Assembly: GCA_009704065.1 (NCBI GenBank)
Contig: WLEX01000094.1
Span: 1 to 5,346 of the forward strand
Source of the DNA: Actinomycetota bacterium
Lineage (GTDB): Bacteria > Actinomycetota > Acidimicrobiia > Acidimicrobiales > Ilumatobacteraceae
Direction of reading: 5' to 3'
Length of the DNA stretch: 5,346 nt
Made by a program: the position numbers and the translations under genes. The notes beneath the pieces were generated by a model. It saw nothing but the letters and a program-made list of their open reading frames with translations. It did not search any database and had not been told where the DNA came from. Position 1 is the stretch's first letter. Every line of letters starts with the position of its first letter. Below, one piece after another: positions 1 to 5,346 of this stretch.

Positions 1-16
1 ACATCTACCGCTTGGT

Positions 17-610
17 CTAAAGAAGACCTCGCGTCATGCGCGAGATCATCGCATGCCACTTTTCTAAGTCGATCTGTTCACTCGACACATCGTTAACAAT
101 CAGTCCAAGGCTGTATGCCTGGATAAACACTGCAAGTGCGTTCGGATCCAAATCCTGAGTGACAAAATGCCTTACTTGCATCTCTCGCACTAGATCGGCG
201 ATAGCACTAGTGAGATGTGCTTGAGTGGGACCAAGAGCCTCTTTCATTCGTTGCGAATGACGGGCGCCTGCAAGAATTTCAACACGATCACCGCGTCGTG
301 AAGTTCGAGCAGGATCATGAGTTGCACGAGATACCGCGTCGAGACGCGTCAACATGTCATCACGGGACTCAGAGGAAAGCAGTACCCGTGTGAGAATTTC
401 AATGTCTTCATCGACATAGCGAGCGAACCGCATCACTTGGGCTTGCATAATCACATCGTGAAAATCTTCAAAATGGTGATACAAGGACCCTTTAGATATC
501 TGTGAAGTATCGAGCAGTTGTTCAACAGTGAATCCTTGCGAACCATGCTCATCAATCAATGATGCGGCTACTTCTGTTAGGCGAGCCTTAGTGGGGTGTA
601 TTTCACGCAC
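17..610 (-). CDS. TetR/AcrR-family transcriptional regulator
   Basis: Predicted cytosolic DNA-binding repressor of 197 residues, a normal TetR length. The N-terminal TetR_N domain spans about residues 8-54: a first helix (KARLTEVAASLIDEHG), then the helix-turn-helix (GFTVEQLLDTSQISKGSLYHHF, about 26-47), whose recognition helix carries the family's typical SKGSLYHHF pattern. Residues from about 60 to the end form a helical C-terminal domain for ligand binding and dimerisation; it resembles no ligand class I recognise, so the inducer is unknown. I chose the GTG at 610-608 because it leaves seven residues before the first helix, as in most relatives. The frame stays open to 688, but that extension would run into the divergent transporter gene and reads unlike a TetR N-terminus. 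A TTG at 622-620 is a weaker alternative. No good Shine-Dalgarno sequence precedes the GTG. The gene is divergent from the VIT-family gene 48 bases away, so control of itself and that gene is likely but inferred. Confidence 0.9.
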   Translation of the reverse strand: MREIHPTKARLTEVAASLIDEHGSQGFTVEQLLDTSQISKGSLYHHFEDFHDVIMQAQVMRFARYVDEDIEILTRVLLSSESRDDMLTRLDAVSRATHDPARTSRRGDRVEILAGARHSQRMKEALGPTQAHLTSAIADLVREMQVRHFVTQDLDPNALAVFIQAYSLGLIVNDVSSEQIDLEKWHAMISRMTRGLL

Positions 611-658
611 GTCTCTATTCAACCATTTGTTACCGACCCCAAGTGGCATGATGGAGTA
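611..658. promoter_or_regulatory. Shared divergent control region of the TetR and VIT genes, with a candidate operator
   Basis: This is the only non-coding DNA between the two divergent starts, so both promoters and any TetR operator should lie in it or just inside the genes. It contains an imperfect inverted repeat: CCATTTG at 623-629 and CAAGTGG at 640-646, matching at 6 of 7 positions with a 10-base spacer. The overall span of 24 bases suits a TetR-type operator, but the arms are short and could arise by chance. On the minus strand TTGAAT sits 7-12 bases before the GTG, the right place for a -10 element of a leaderless transcript. I find no convincing -35 element for either gene. Confidence 0.4.
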
Positions 659-1351
659 ATGGCACATCTCGAACGACATTCCGCACACCGAATTGGGCTC
701 TTACGAGCAATGGTGCTCGGCGCTAACGACGGAATCATTTCTACGGCGTGTTTGGTGCTCGGCGTTGCCGCTGCCGACTCAACTCGCAGCGTAATTCTCA
801 CAGCCGGCATGGCGGGTCTTGTCGCTGGTGCCGTGTCTATGGCGCTCGGTGAATACGTTTCTGTCAGTTCGCAACGCGACTCAGAACAATCAGACATTGC
901 AAAAGAAAAATGGGAACTCGAAACCATGCCAGAGCATGAACTCGACGAGCTCACCATGATTTATGTGAACAAGGGTCTTCCGCAGTCGATGGCCCGCGAG
1001 GTTGCTGTAGAGCTCACAAAAAACAATGCTCTCGCCACACACCTAGCCGAAGAACTAGGCATCACTGAAGTGTCGATGGCTAACCCCATGCAAGCCGCCG
1101 TCGGGTCGGCTGGTGCTTTTTCCATTGGCGCAGCCATACCTCTTATTTGCGTCGCAGCAGCCACTGCTAGCTCTCGTATCGCCGTCACTCTTGGCGTGGT
1201 CGTCATTTCACTCGTTGGGCTTGGCTATGCCAGTGCCCGATTCGGCAAAGCCGATCCCCGCAAGCCCATTGTTCGCGTGGTTTTGGGCGGCATTGCGGCA
1301 ATGGCGATCACCATGGCCGTGGGCAAACTTTTTGGGGCCGCTGTCGCCTAA
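659..1351 (+). CDS. VIT1/CCC1-family Fe2+/Mn2+ transporter
   Basis: Integral membrane protein of 230 residues, the usual size for bacterial VIT-family proteins, which move ferrous iron or manganese across the membrane. Likely membrane segments lie at about 15-38, 44-70, 146-170, 173-194 and 204-228, giving the five-helix layout known for plant VIT1. The first helix has the signature LRAMVLGANDGIIS with Asp24, and the second has GAVSMALGEYVSV with Met61 and Glu65; the Asp and Met match the transport-path residues described in eucalyptus VIT1. Between helices 2 and 3 lies a polar, Glu-rich stretch (about 71-142) with many Glu and several Met, corresponding to the cytosolic metal-binding domain. 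I chose the ATG at 659. The frame is open back to a GTG at 596, but that would overlap the divergent TetR start. GGAG at 653-656 is only two bases from this ATG, so ribosome binding is not ideal. Metal and direction of transport cannot be read from sequence. Confidence 0.93.
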   Translation: MAHLERHSAHRIGLLRAMVLGANDGIISTACLVLGVAAADSTRSVILTAGMAGLVAGAVSMALGEYVSVSSQRDSEQSDIAKEKWELETMPEHELDELTMIYVNKGLPQSMAREVAVELTKNNALATHLAEELGITEVSMANPMQAAVGSAGAFSIGAAIPLICVAAATASSRIAVTLGVVVISLVGLGYASARFGKADPRKPIVRVVLGGIAAMAITMAVGKLFGAAVA

Positions 1352-1388
1352 TCCCACTTTGCATGCTCGTCCCGCCACAGGCGAGACT

Positions 1389-2600
1389 ATGTACATGAGT
1401 GCTTTCGACACAGACACCGCCCGCATCGATGCAGAGCTTGACGCTCTGCTTGCAGAGTTCGACCCAAAGAAAGTCGACAACGTCACCTTCCGAGGTGCTC
1501 GTTTCGATCGTGGACTTGCATGGGTGCATTTCCCCACCGGACATGGTGGTCTCAACATGCGCCCCGACCTCAACCGCCGCGTCGAAGAACGTCTTCGCGC
1601 AGCAGGTGCAGCACCACAAGACCCTGCAACGTTCTTCATCGCACTAGCTGGGCCCACCATCGCAACTCACGGCAGCGAAGAAGTAAAGAAGCGTTTCTTG
1701 CGCCCTATGTTCACGGGTGAAGAAGTGTGGTGCCAGTTGTTCTCCGAGCCAGGCGCCGGTTCAGACTTTGCAGGTCTTGGTACTAAGGCAATCCGCGATG
1801 GAGACGAATGGATTATTAATGGTCAGAAGGTGTGGAACACACTTGCTCACCTCGCCGACTTTGGCATGTTGGTGACGCGTACTGATCCCGATGCACCTAA
1901 ACACAAAGGCATGACCTACTTCGCTCTCGACATGCATGCTCCAGGTGTTGAAGTGCGCCCACTTCGCCAAATAACTGGTGAAGCAGAATTCAATGAGGTC
2001 TACATGACCGATGCTCGCGTTCCCGATGCACACCGCGTGGGTGAGGTAGGTGAAGGCTGGCGTGCAGCGCTCACCACTCTTATGAACGAGCGCACAGCGA
2101 TTGGTGGAGGCGGTGGAGGAAACGCAAAACGTCGTGGACCCATCGACGACACCATCAAAGCATGGAAAGATCTGCCTGCCGATCAGCGCAATGGTGCCGA
2201 CAAAGACACTCTCATGCAGTTGTTCTGCAAGAGCGAAGTATTGCGATACACCAACATGCGCGGTGCACAAGCAGCCAAAGCAGGCAACCCCGGCCCCGAA
2301 GGTTCCATTGCAAAGCTCATGCTTGCCGACTTCAACAAAAAAGTCACCGAGTTCACGTTGAACCTCATGGGTGCCGAAGCAATGATCGATTACGACTTCA
2401 GTTTCCGTCGCCCCGACAGTTTGTCGGTTGATGGATCAGTTGGAGGCGTGCGTCATTCATTCTTGCGCGTTCGCGCCAACTCTATTGAAGGTGGCACCAG
2501 CGAGATCATGCGCAACATTCTTGGTGAACAAGTACTTGGCTTGCCAGGTGAACCACGTGTCGATAAAGACATCTCGTGGAGCAAAGTTCCTCGCAGCTAG
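1389..2600 (+). CDS. Acyl-CoA dehydrogenase family protein (FadE-like)
   Basis: Predicted cytosolic FAD enzyme of 403 residues, complete and of normal length, that introduces the alpha-beta double bond into an acyl-CoA thioester. Domain order is standard: N-terminal helical domain (about 1-112); middle beta domain with the flavin/substrate motif QLFSEPGAGSDFAGL (116-130) and INGQKVWNT (143-151); C-terminal helical domain (about 225-403) ending in IEGGTSEIMRNILGE (366-380) and an actinobacterial-style tail. Candidate catalytic bases are Glu234 (in NERTAIG) and Glu367 (in IEGGTSE). A run of six glycines (239-244) follows Glu234. The start is ATG 1389, with AGGCG at 1379-1383 five bases upstream; a second in-frame ATG at 1395 is also possible. 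It follows the VIT gene by 37 bases with no terminator visible, so cotranscription is possible. Chain length or steroid-type substrate cannot be assigned; no partner subunit or electron-transfer flavoprotein gene lies in the window. Confidence 0.95.
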   Translation: MYMSAFDTDTARIDAELDALLAEFDPKKVDNVTFRGARFDRGLAWVHFPTGHGGLNMRPDLNRRVEERLRAAGAAPQDPATFFIALAGPTIATHGSEEVKKRFLRPMFTGEEVWCQLFSEPGAGSDFAGLGTKAIRDGDEWIINGQKVWNTLAHLADFGMLVTRTDPDAPKHKGMTYFALDMHAPGVEVRPLRQITGEAEFNEVYMTDARVPDAHRVGEVGEGWRAALTTLMNERTAIGGGGGGNAKRRGPIDDTIKAWKDLPADQRNGADKDTLMQLFCKSEVLRYTNMRGAQAAKAGNPGPEGSIAKLMLADFNKKVTEFTLNLMGAEAMIDYDFSFRRPDSLSVDGSVGGVRHSFLRVRANSIEGGTSEIMRNILGEQVLGLPGEPRVDKDISWSKVPRS

Positions 2601-2643
2601 TAAGTACTTCAGTTACGTTGGACCACTCCACCAAGAACGGTGG
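2601..2643. other. Convergent gene junction with weak hairpin
   Basis: Only eight bases (2601-2608) separate the stop of the plus-strand dehydrogenase from the stop of the minus-strand amidohydrolase. The junction includes the 8-base palindrome AAGTACTT (2602-2609). Just inside the amidohydrolase 3' end, CCACC (2628-2632) and GGTGG (2639-2643) can pair around a six-base loop. No T-run follows on either strand, so this is at best a poor terminator, and transcripts from the two genes may overlap. Confidence 0.35.
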
Positions 2644-4249
2644 CAACCACTTGAATGTCTTTGATTTCCATCGGATCTACTTCGCATGGATCAGCAGAAA
2701 GCACTGTGAAGTCGGCAAATTTGCCCACTTCAATTGAGCCATATTCCTCGTCGCAATTCAATAAATAGGCCGACCCTATGGTGACTGCACGCAATGCATC
2801 AATGGGCGTAATGCGTTCGGCTTCACCCAACACGTGACCACTTGATGTGATGCGATTAACCGCACACCACATTGTAAATAGTGGTGCAAGCGGAGTAACA
2901 GGTGCATCACTATGAATGGAATGTGGAATTTCCATTCGTACTGCAGTTCCTACTGCATCGAGATGACGAGCCTTCGCAGGACCCATAGTGTCGTGACGAT
3001 GCGTATCGCCCCAAAAATACACATGGTTTGCAAATAGATTCACACATATTCCGAGGGCCTTGATACGACGAAACATCGCATCAGATGCCATCTGAACATG
3101 CTCGAGACGATGGCGATGATCGAAGCGAGGATGCGCTTCAAGAAGACGCTGGTATACCCCTACGCCTGCCTCAATAGCCTCGTCACCGTTTGCGTGCATA
3201 GCGATTTGATAACCGGCTTTGTGGAAAGGAAGCATCTGTTGATACAGCTGTTCAGGGTCGCCAAGCCAGAGACCATTTGGTGATCCGCAGCAATATCCCG
3301 GCCACCGCATACGAGCCGTTCGACCCTGGATGGAACCGTCAGAAATAAACTTCAACGGACCCATTGCAAATTTGTCGGTGGAGAATTTCTCAAGTTCTTG
3401 CACTTGGGCAAATACTTCTTCAGGCTTTTTACGAACCGACATAAATGTAATAAGCGGTGCAAAACGAACACGCACAGGAAACTGCGGATTGTTCACCACT
3501 GCGGCATAGGCCTCGGTTTCACCTTTGGCTGGGCGAAAAGCAAGTTCCGTCACCATGGTGCAACCGGCTTGACGAGATAAGTGTCCGCCATCCCAAATGG
3601 ATGCTTCGCCACCATCGTTTAGATTCACGTGCTTACCTAAAAAGTACGTGAGAGCTAGTTCACGAATTTCACCTGTTAGGTCACCGGTTTCATCGCGATG
3701 CACACCTTCGTCGGTGTTGGAATCATCCACACCGGCACGATGCATCATTGCCGTGTTTGCATGACCAACATGACCGTTGCTTTGCATCACCCAGATGGGT
3801 CGTGACTCAGAAATTGCATCGAGCATGTGGCGCGTAATTGTGGCACCACCCAACATCGACGCGTCGAACCCGACCGCGATGAGTGACTCGGTTGAATCAG
3901 TCATCGCATCATGTGCTTGTTGCAATCGTGCAATGACATCATCAATTGTTGGACACCCTGGTTGAAATGATCCGTCAACAGTGCGTCGCGGGTATGAGCC
4001 CACCCATGGGTAACGAGCAAGAGCGCCTTCACCTTGAATATGACTATGAGCTTCAATAAAGCCAGGAACAATGACACTGTCGCCAAATTGATCATCAACC
4101 GTGATGGTGTGGTCTGACAGATCTGCCATGACTTGATCGAATACACCAGTGTGCAGAACCCGTCCGTCGGCCACTGCCACAGCATCGGCGTGTGCCACTG
4201 CCGAGTCGAGCGTGATTACTGATTTAGCCCTAAAAACGGTGATATTCAT
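2609..4249 (-). CDS. YtcJ-like metal-dependent amidohydrolase (amidohydrolase family 3)
   Basis: Complete 546-residue protein of the amidohydrolase superfamily, YtcJ/N-substituted formamide deformylase-like branch, expected to be a cytosolic metal hydrolase acting on an amide, formamide or related C-N bond. The N-terminal beta-sandwich strands (about 1-62) lead to the metal-binding motif VPGFIEAHSH with His68 and His70. Further family motifs follow in order: SNGHVGH (157-163), LKFISDGS (299-306, Lys300 a candidate bridging lysine), MHANGDEAIE (351-360, His352), RLEHVQ (381-386, His384) and HSDAPVTPLAPL (446-457, metal/catalytic Asp448). The C-terminal segment YGSIEVGKFADFTVLSADP (503-521) closes the sandwich. 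All expected metal ligands appear present, so it should be active. There is no signal peptide. The ATG at 4249-4247 has a perfect AGGAGG seven bases upstream. The substrate is not predictable; known relatives include NfdA and many uncharacterised proteins. It is divergent from an aldehyde dehydrogenase gene, which may share regulation. Confidence 0.93.
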   Translation of the reverse strand: MNITVFRAKSVITLDSAVAHADAVAVADGRVLHTGVFDQVMADLSDHTITVDDQFGDSVIVPGFIEAHSHIQGEGALARYPWVGSYPRRTVDGSFQPGCPTIDDVIARLQQAHDAMTDSTESLIAVGFDASMLGGATITRHMLDAISESRPIWVMQSNGHVGHANTAMMHRAGVDDSNTDEGVHRDETGDLTGEIRELALTYFLGKHVNLNDGGEASIWDGGHLSRQAGCTMVTELAFRPAKGETEAYAAVVNNPQFPVRVRFAPLITFMSVRKKPEEVFAQVQELEKFSTDKFAMGPLKFISDGSIQGRTARMRWPGYCCGSPNGLWLGDPEQLYQQMLPFHKAGYQIAMHANGDEAIEAGVGVYQRLLEAHPRFDHRHRLEHVQMASDAMFRRIKALGICVNLFANHVYFWGDTHRHDTMGPAKARHLDAVGTAVRMEIPHSIHSDAPVTPLAPLFTMWCAVNRITSSGHVLGEAERITPIDALRAVTIGSAYLLNCDEEYGSIEVGKFADFTVLSADPCEVDPMEIKDIQVVATVLGGVVQRN

Positions 4250-4256
4250 GCTCTGG

Positions 4257-4262
4257 CCTCCT
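4257..4262 (-). promoter_or_regulatory. Ribosome binding site of the amidohydrolase gene
   Basis: Read on the minus strand this is AGGAGG, a full match to the Shine-Dalgarno consensus, separated by seven bases from the ATG at 4249-4247. It fixes the start of the amidohydrolase with high confidence and is clearly the strongest ribosome binding site in the window. Confidence 0.85.
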
Positions 4263-4263
4263 G

Positions 4264-4290
4264 AAACACTGTTTTAATCGTAGACGACTA
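4264..4290. promoter_or_regulatory. Inverted repeats in the divergent amidohydrolase/aldehyde dehydrogenase gap
   Basis: Two small palindromes lie side by side in the 72-base gap between the two divergent starts. AAACACTGTTT (4264-4274) is a perfect inverted repeat around a central C, and TAGACGACTA (4281-4290) is symmetric at 8 of 10 positions. The first overlaps the putative -10 element and start site of the amidohydrolase promoter, and the second lies in its spacer, where a repressor could act on both genes. No regulator gene for this pair is seen in the window, and short palindromes of this size occur by chance. Confidence 0.3.
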
Positions 4291-4299
4291 GGCCATCAA
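4271..4299 (-). promoter_or_regulatory. Candidate promoter of the amidohydrolase gene
   Basis: On the minus strand TTGATG (4299-4294) and TAAAAC (4276-4271) are separated by exactly 17 bases and each matches 4 of 6 positions of the sigma-70/SigA consensus. Transcription would start near 4264, immediately upstream of the ribosome binding site, giving a short leader. The match is moderate and rests on sequence inspection only. Confidence 0.35.
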
Positions 4300-4321
4300 C
4301 AGTAAGAATGGAGCCATGACT

Positions 4322-5346
4322 ATGCAGTTAGACCCACATACCGACCTTTCCACTATTTCAGGAATCGTGGCGAACCTTCGTCACACATATGACTCTCGCA
4401 CTACTCGCCCTCTTGCATGGCGCCGTCAGCAATTGCAGAACATGATCAAGATGCTCGACGAGAACGAAGAGGCATTTCTTGACGCACTAAAGACCGATCT
4501 TGGTAAGCCAATGGTCGAAGGTTTCATCACTGATATCGCTTTCGTTACCGGTGAAATCAAACTCATGTTGAAGAACCTCAACAAGTGGAATGAAGTAGAA
4601 AAAGTTCCTACTCCCCTTGTGGCAATGCCTGCGAAATCAGTTCTGATTCCCGAGCCACTCGGCGTGGTGTGCGTGATTGCTCCGTGGAACTATCCCGTGC
4701 AATTGTTGCTTGTTCCTGCTGCTGGCGCAATTGCAGCCGGCAACACGGTCATCATGAAACCGTCCGAAGTGTCACCCACCGTGTCTGCCGTACTTGCACG
4801 ACTTGTGCCGAAGTACCTCGATACAAAAGCCATTGCACTCATTGAGGGTGGAGTTCCTGAAACAACAGAACTTCTTGCACAAAAATTCGATCACATCTTC
4901 TACACCGGTAATGGCAAAATTGGCCGCGTGGTAATGGCAGCTGCTGCAGTAAACCTCACACCAGTCACCCTTGAACTCGGCGGAAAGAGCCCAGTCATTA
5001 TCGACAAGAGTGCAAACATCGAAGTAGCCGCACGTCGCGTGGCATGGGGAAAATGGCTTAATGCAGGTCAAACATGTGTTGCACCTGATTATGTACTCGT
5101 AGACGCATCTGTCGAAGACAAGTTCGTTAATGCACTGCGCACATCGATTACCGATTTCTATGGAGCCAACCCACACACAAGCGACAGCTACGGTCGCGTT
5201 GTGTCACCACGACATTTTGATCGCTTAGTGACTCTCATGAACGGTGGCACACCAATCATTGGTGGCGAATCAGCAGCAGCTGATCGCTATATCGCTCCCA
5301 CCGTTCTTGGAAACGTGAATCTCGATTCACCTCTCATGCAAGAAGA
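4322..5346 (+). CDS. Aldehyde dehydrogenase, class 3-like, 3' end missing
   Basis: NAD(P)-dependent oxidation of an aldehyde to its carboxylic acid is the predicted reaction. The first 341 residues are present and the frame runs off the right edge; class 3 enzymes are usually about 450-490 residues, so roughly the last quarter is missing. Visible motifs are APWNYPV with Asn123, NTVIMKPSE with Lys146 for cofactor binding, FYTGNGKIGR (193-202) in the Rossmann fold, LELGGKSP with general-base Glu218, and NAGQTCVAPDYVLV with nucleophile Cys252. The short N-terminus and the FYTGNGKIGR and CVAPDYVL patterns favour the ALDH3 branch, whose members often take medium- or long-chain aldehydes. The start is ATG 4322, with GGAG (4310-4313) eight bases upstream; an in-frame ATG at 4316 is the alternative but sits too close to GGAG. 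No membrane anchor can be judged because the C-terminus is absent. It is divergent from the amidohydrolase. Confidence 0.94.
   Translation, partial: MQLDPHTDLSTISGIVANLRHTYDSRTTRPLAWRRQQLQNMIKMLDENEEAFLDALKTDLGKPMVEGFITDIAFVTGEIKLMLKNLNKWNEVEKVPTPLVAMPAKSVLIPEPLGVVCVIAPWNYPVQLLLVPAAGAIAAGNTVIMKPSEVSPTVSAVLARLVPKYLDTKAIALIEGGVPETTELLAQKFDHIFYTGNGKIGRVVMAAAAVNLTPVTLELGGKSPVIIDKSANIEVAARRVAWGKWLNAGQTCVAPDYVLVDASVEDKFVNALRTSITDFYGANPHTSDSYGRVVSPRHFDRLVTLMNGGTPIIGGESAAADRYIAPTVLGNVNLDSPLMQE

Noticed and set aside
596..658. Upstream extension of the VIT-family gene to a GTG at 596.
   Set aside because: It would overlap the divergent TetR start and adds residues unlike the VIT family; the protein from ATG 659 already begins just before the conserved HR..LLRAMVLGANDG motif.
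1113..1388. Long upstream extension of the acyl-CoA dehydrogenase frame, 92 codons inside the VIT gene.
   Set aside because: It lies in a different frame over a clearly real gene and does not resemble any acyl-CoA dehydrogenase N-terminus; it is just an open shadow frame.
1761..2270. A 169-codon open frame on the minus strand, opposite the acyl-CoA dehydrogenase.
   Set aside because: It is rich in Cys, His and Ser with no domain pattern, has no ribosome site I can support, and is fully antisense to a well-conserved enzyme.
2529..2609. The palindrome AAGTACTT occurring twice within about 80 bases (inside CAAGTACTTG at 2529-2538, and at 2602-2609) as a possible paired binding site.
   Set aside because: The first copy is explained by codons of the conserved GEQVLGLPG region; the second sits at a gene 3' end with no promoter nearby. 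Two 8-base matches are weak evidence.
4772..5176. A 134-codon open frame on the minus strand, opposite the aldehyde dehydrogenase, with many cysteines.
   Set aside because: The Cys-rich composition could suggest a zinc-binding protein, but the Cys spacing is irregular and it is the complement of conserved catalytic motifs of the aldehyde dehydrogenase.
1..5346. Search for mobile elements, terminal repeats, CRISPR repeats, tRNA or rRNA genes, and defence or phage genes.
   Set aside because: I saw no such structure; nearly all of the window is explained by five intact or edge-cut metabolic, transport and regulatory genes.

Overview
The window holds five protein-coding genes and almost no free space. 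Two divergent pairs are joined by one tight convergent junction. The gene families, the roughly even base composition judged by eye, and the acyl-CoA dehydrogenase C-terminus (LGLPGEPRVDKDISWSKVPR, a style common in actinobacterial FadE proteins) suggest an Actinomycetota genome of moderate GC, possibly an aquatic Acidimicrobiia-type lineage. This is inference from memory of families; no marker gene is present to prove it.

Left part (1-2600): a TetR-family repressor on the minus strand (17-610) is divergent from a VIT1/CCC1-family Fe/Mn transporter on the plus strand (659-1351), with a 48-base shared control region. The transporter is followed 37 bases later, same strand, by a complete acyl-CoA dehydrogenase (1389-2600), so the two could be cotranscribed. 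The repressor may control itself and this pair.

Right part (2609-5346): a complete YtcJ-type metal-dependent amidohydrolase on the minus strand (2609-4249) meets the dehydrogenase tail to tail with only 8 bases between the stop codons. Its 5' end is divergent, across about 72 bases, from a class-3-type aldehyde dehydrogenase on the plus strand (start 4322 or 4316), which is cut by the right edge of the window. The amidohydrolase has an excellent Shine-Dalgarno sequence and a plausible promoter in that gap.

Taken together, the content looks like ordinary heterotrophic metabolism: acyl-CoA oxidation, amide or related hydrolysis, and aldehyde oxidation beside a metal transporter. I see no mobile element, CRISPR array, tRNA, rRNA, phage gene or defence gene, and no convincing sign of a new system. 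The points most worth checking are the TetR/VIT pairing, the identity of the catalytic base in the acyl-CoA dehydrogenase, and the possible link between the amidohydrolase and the aldehyde dehydrogenase.
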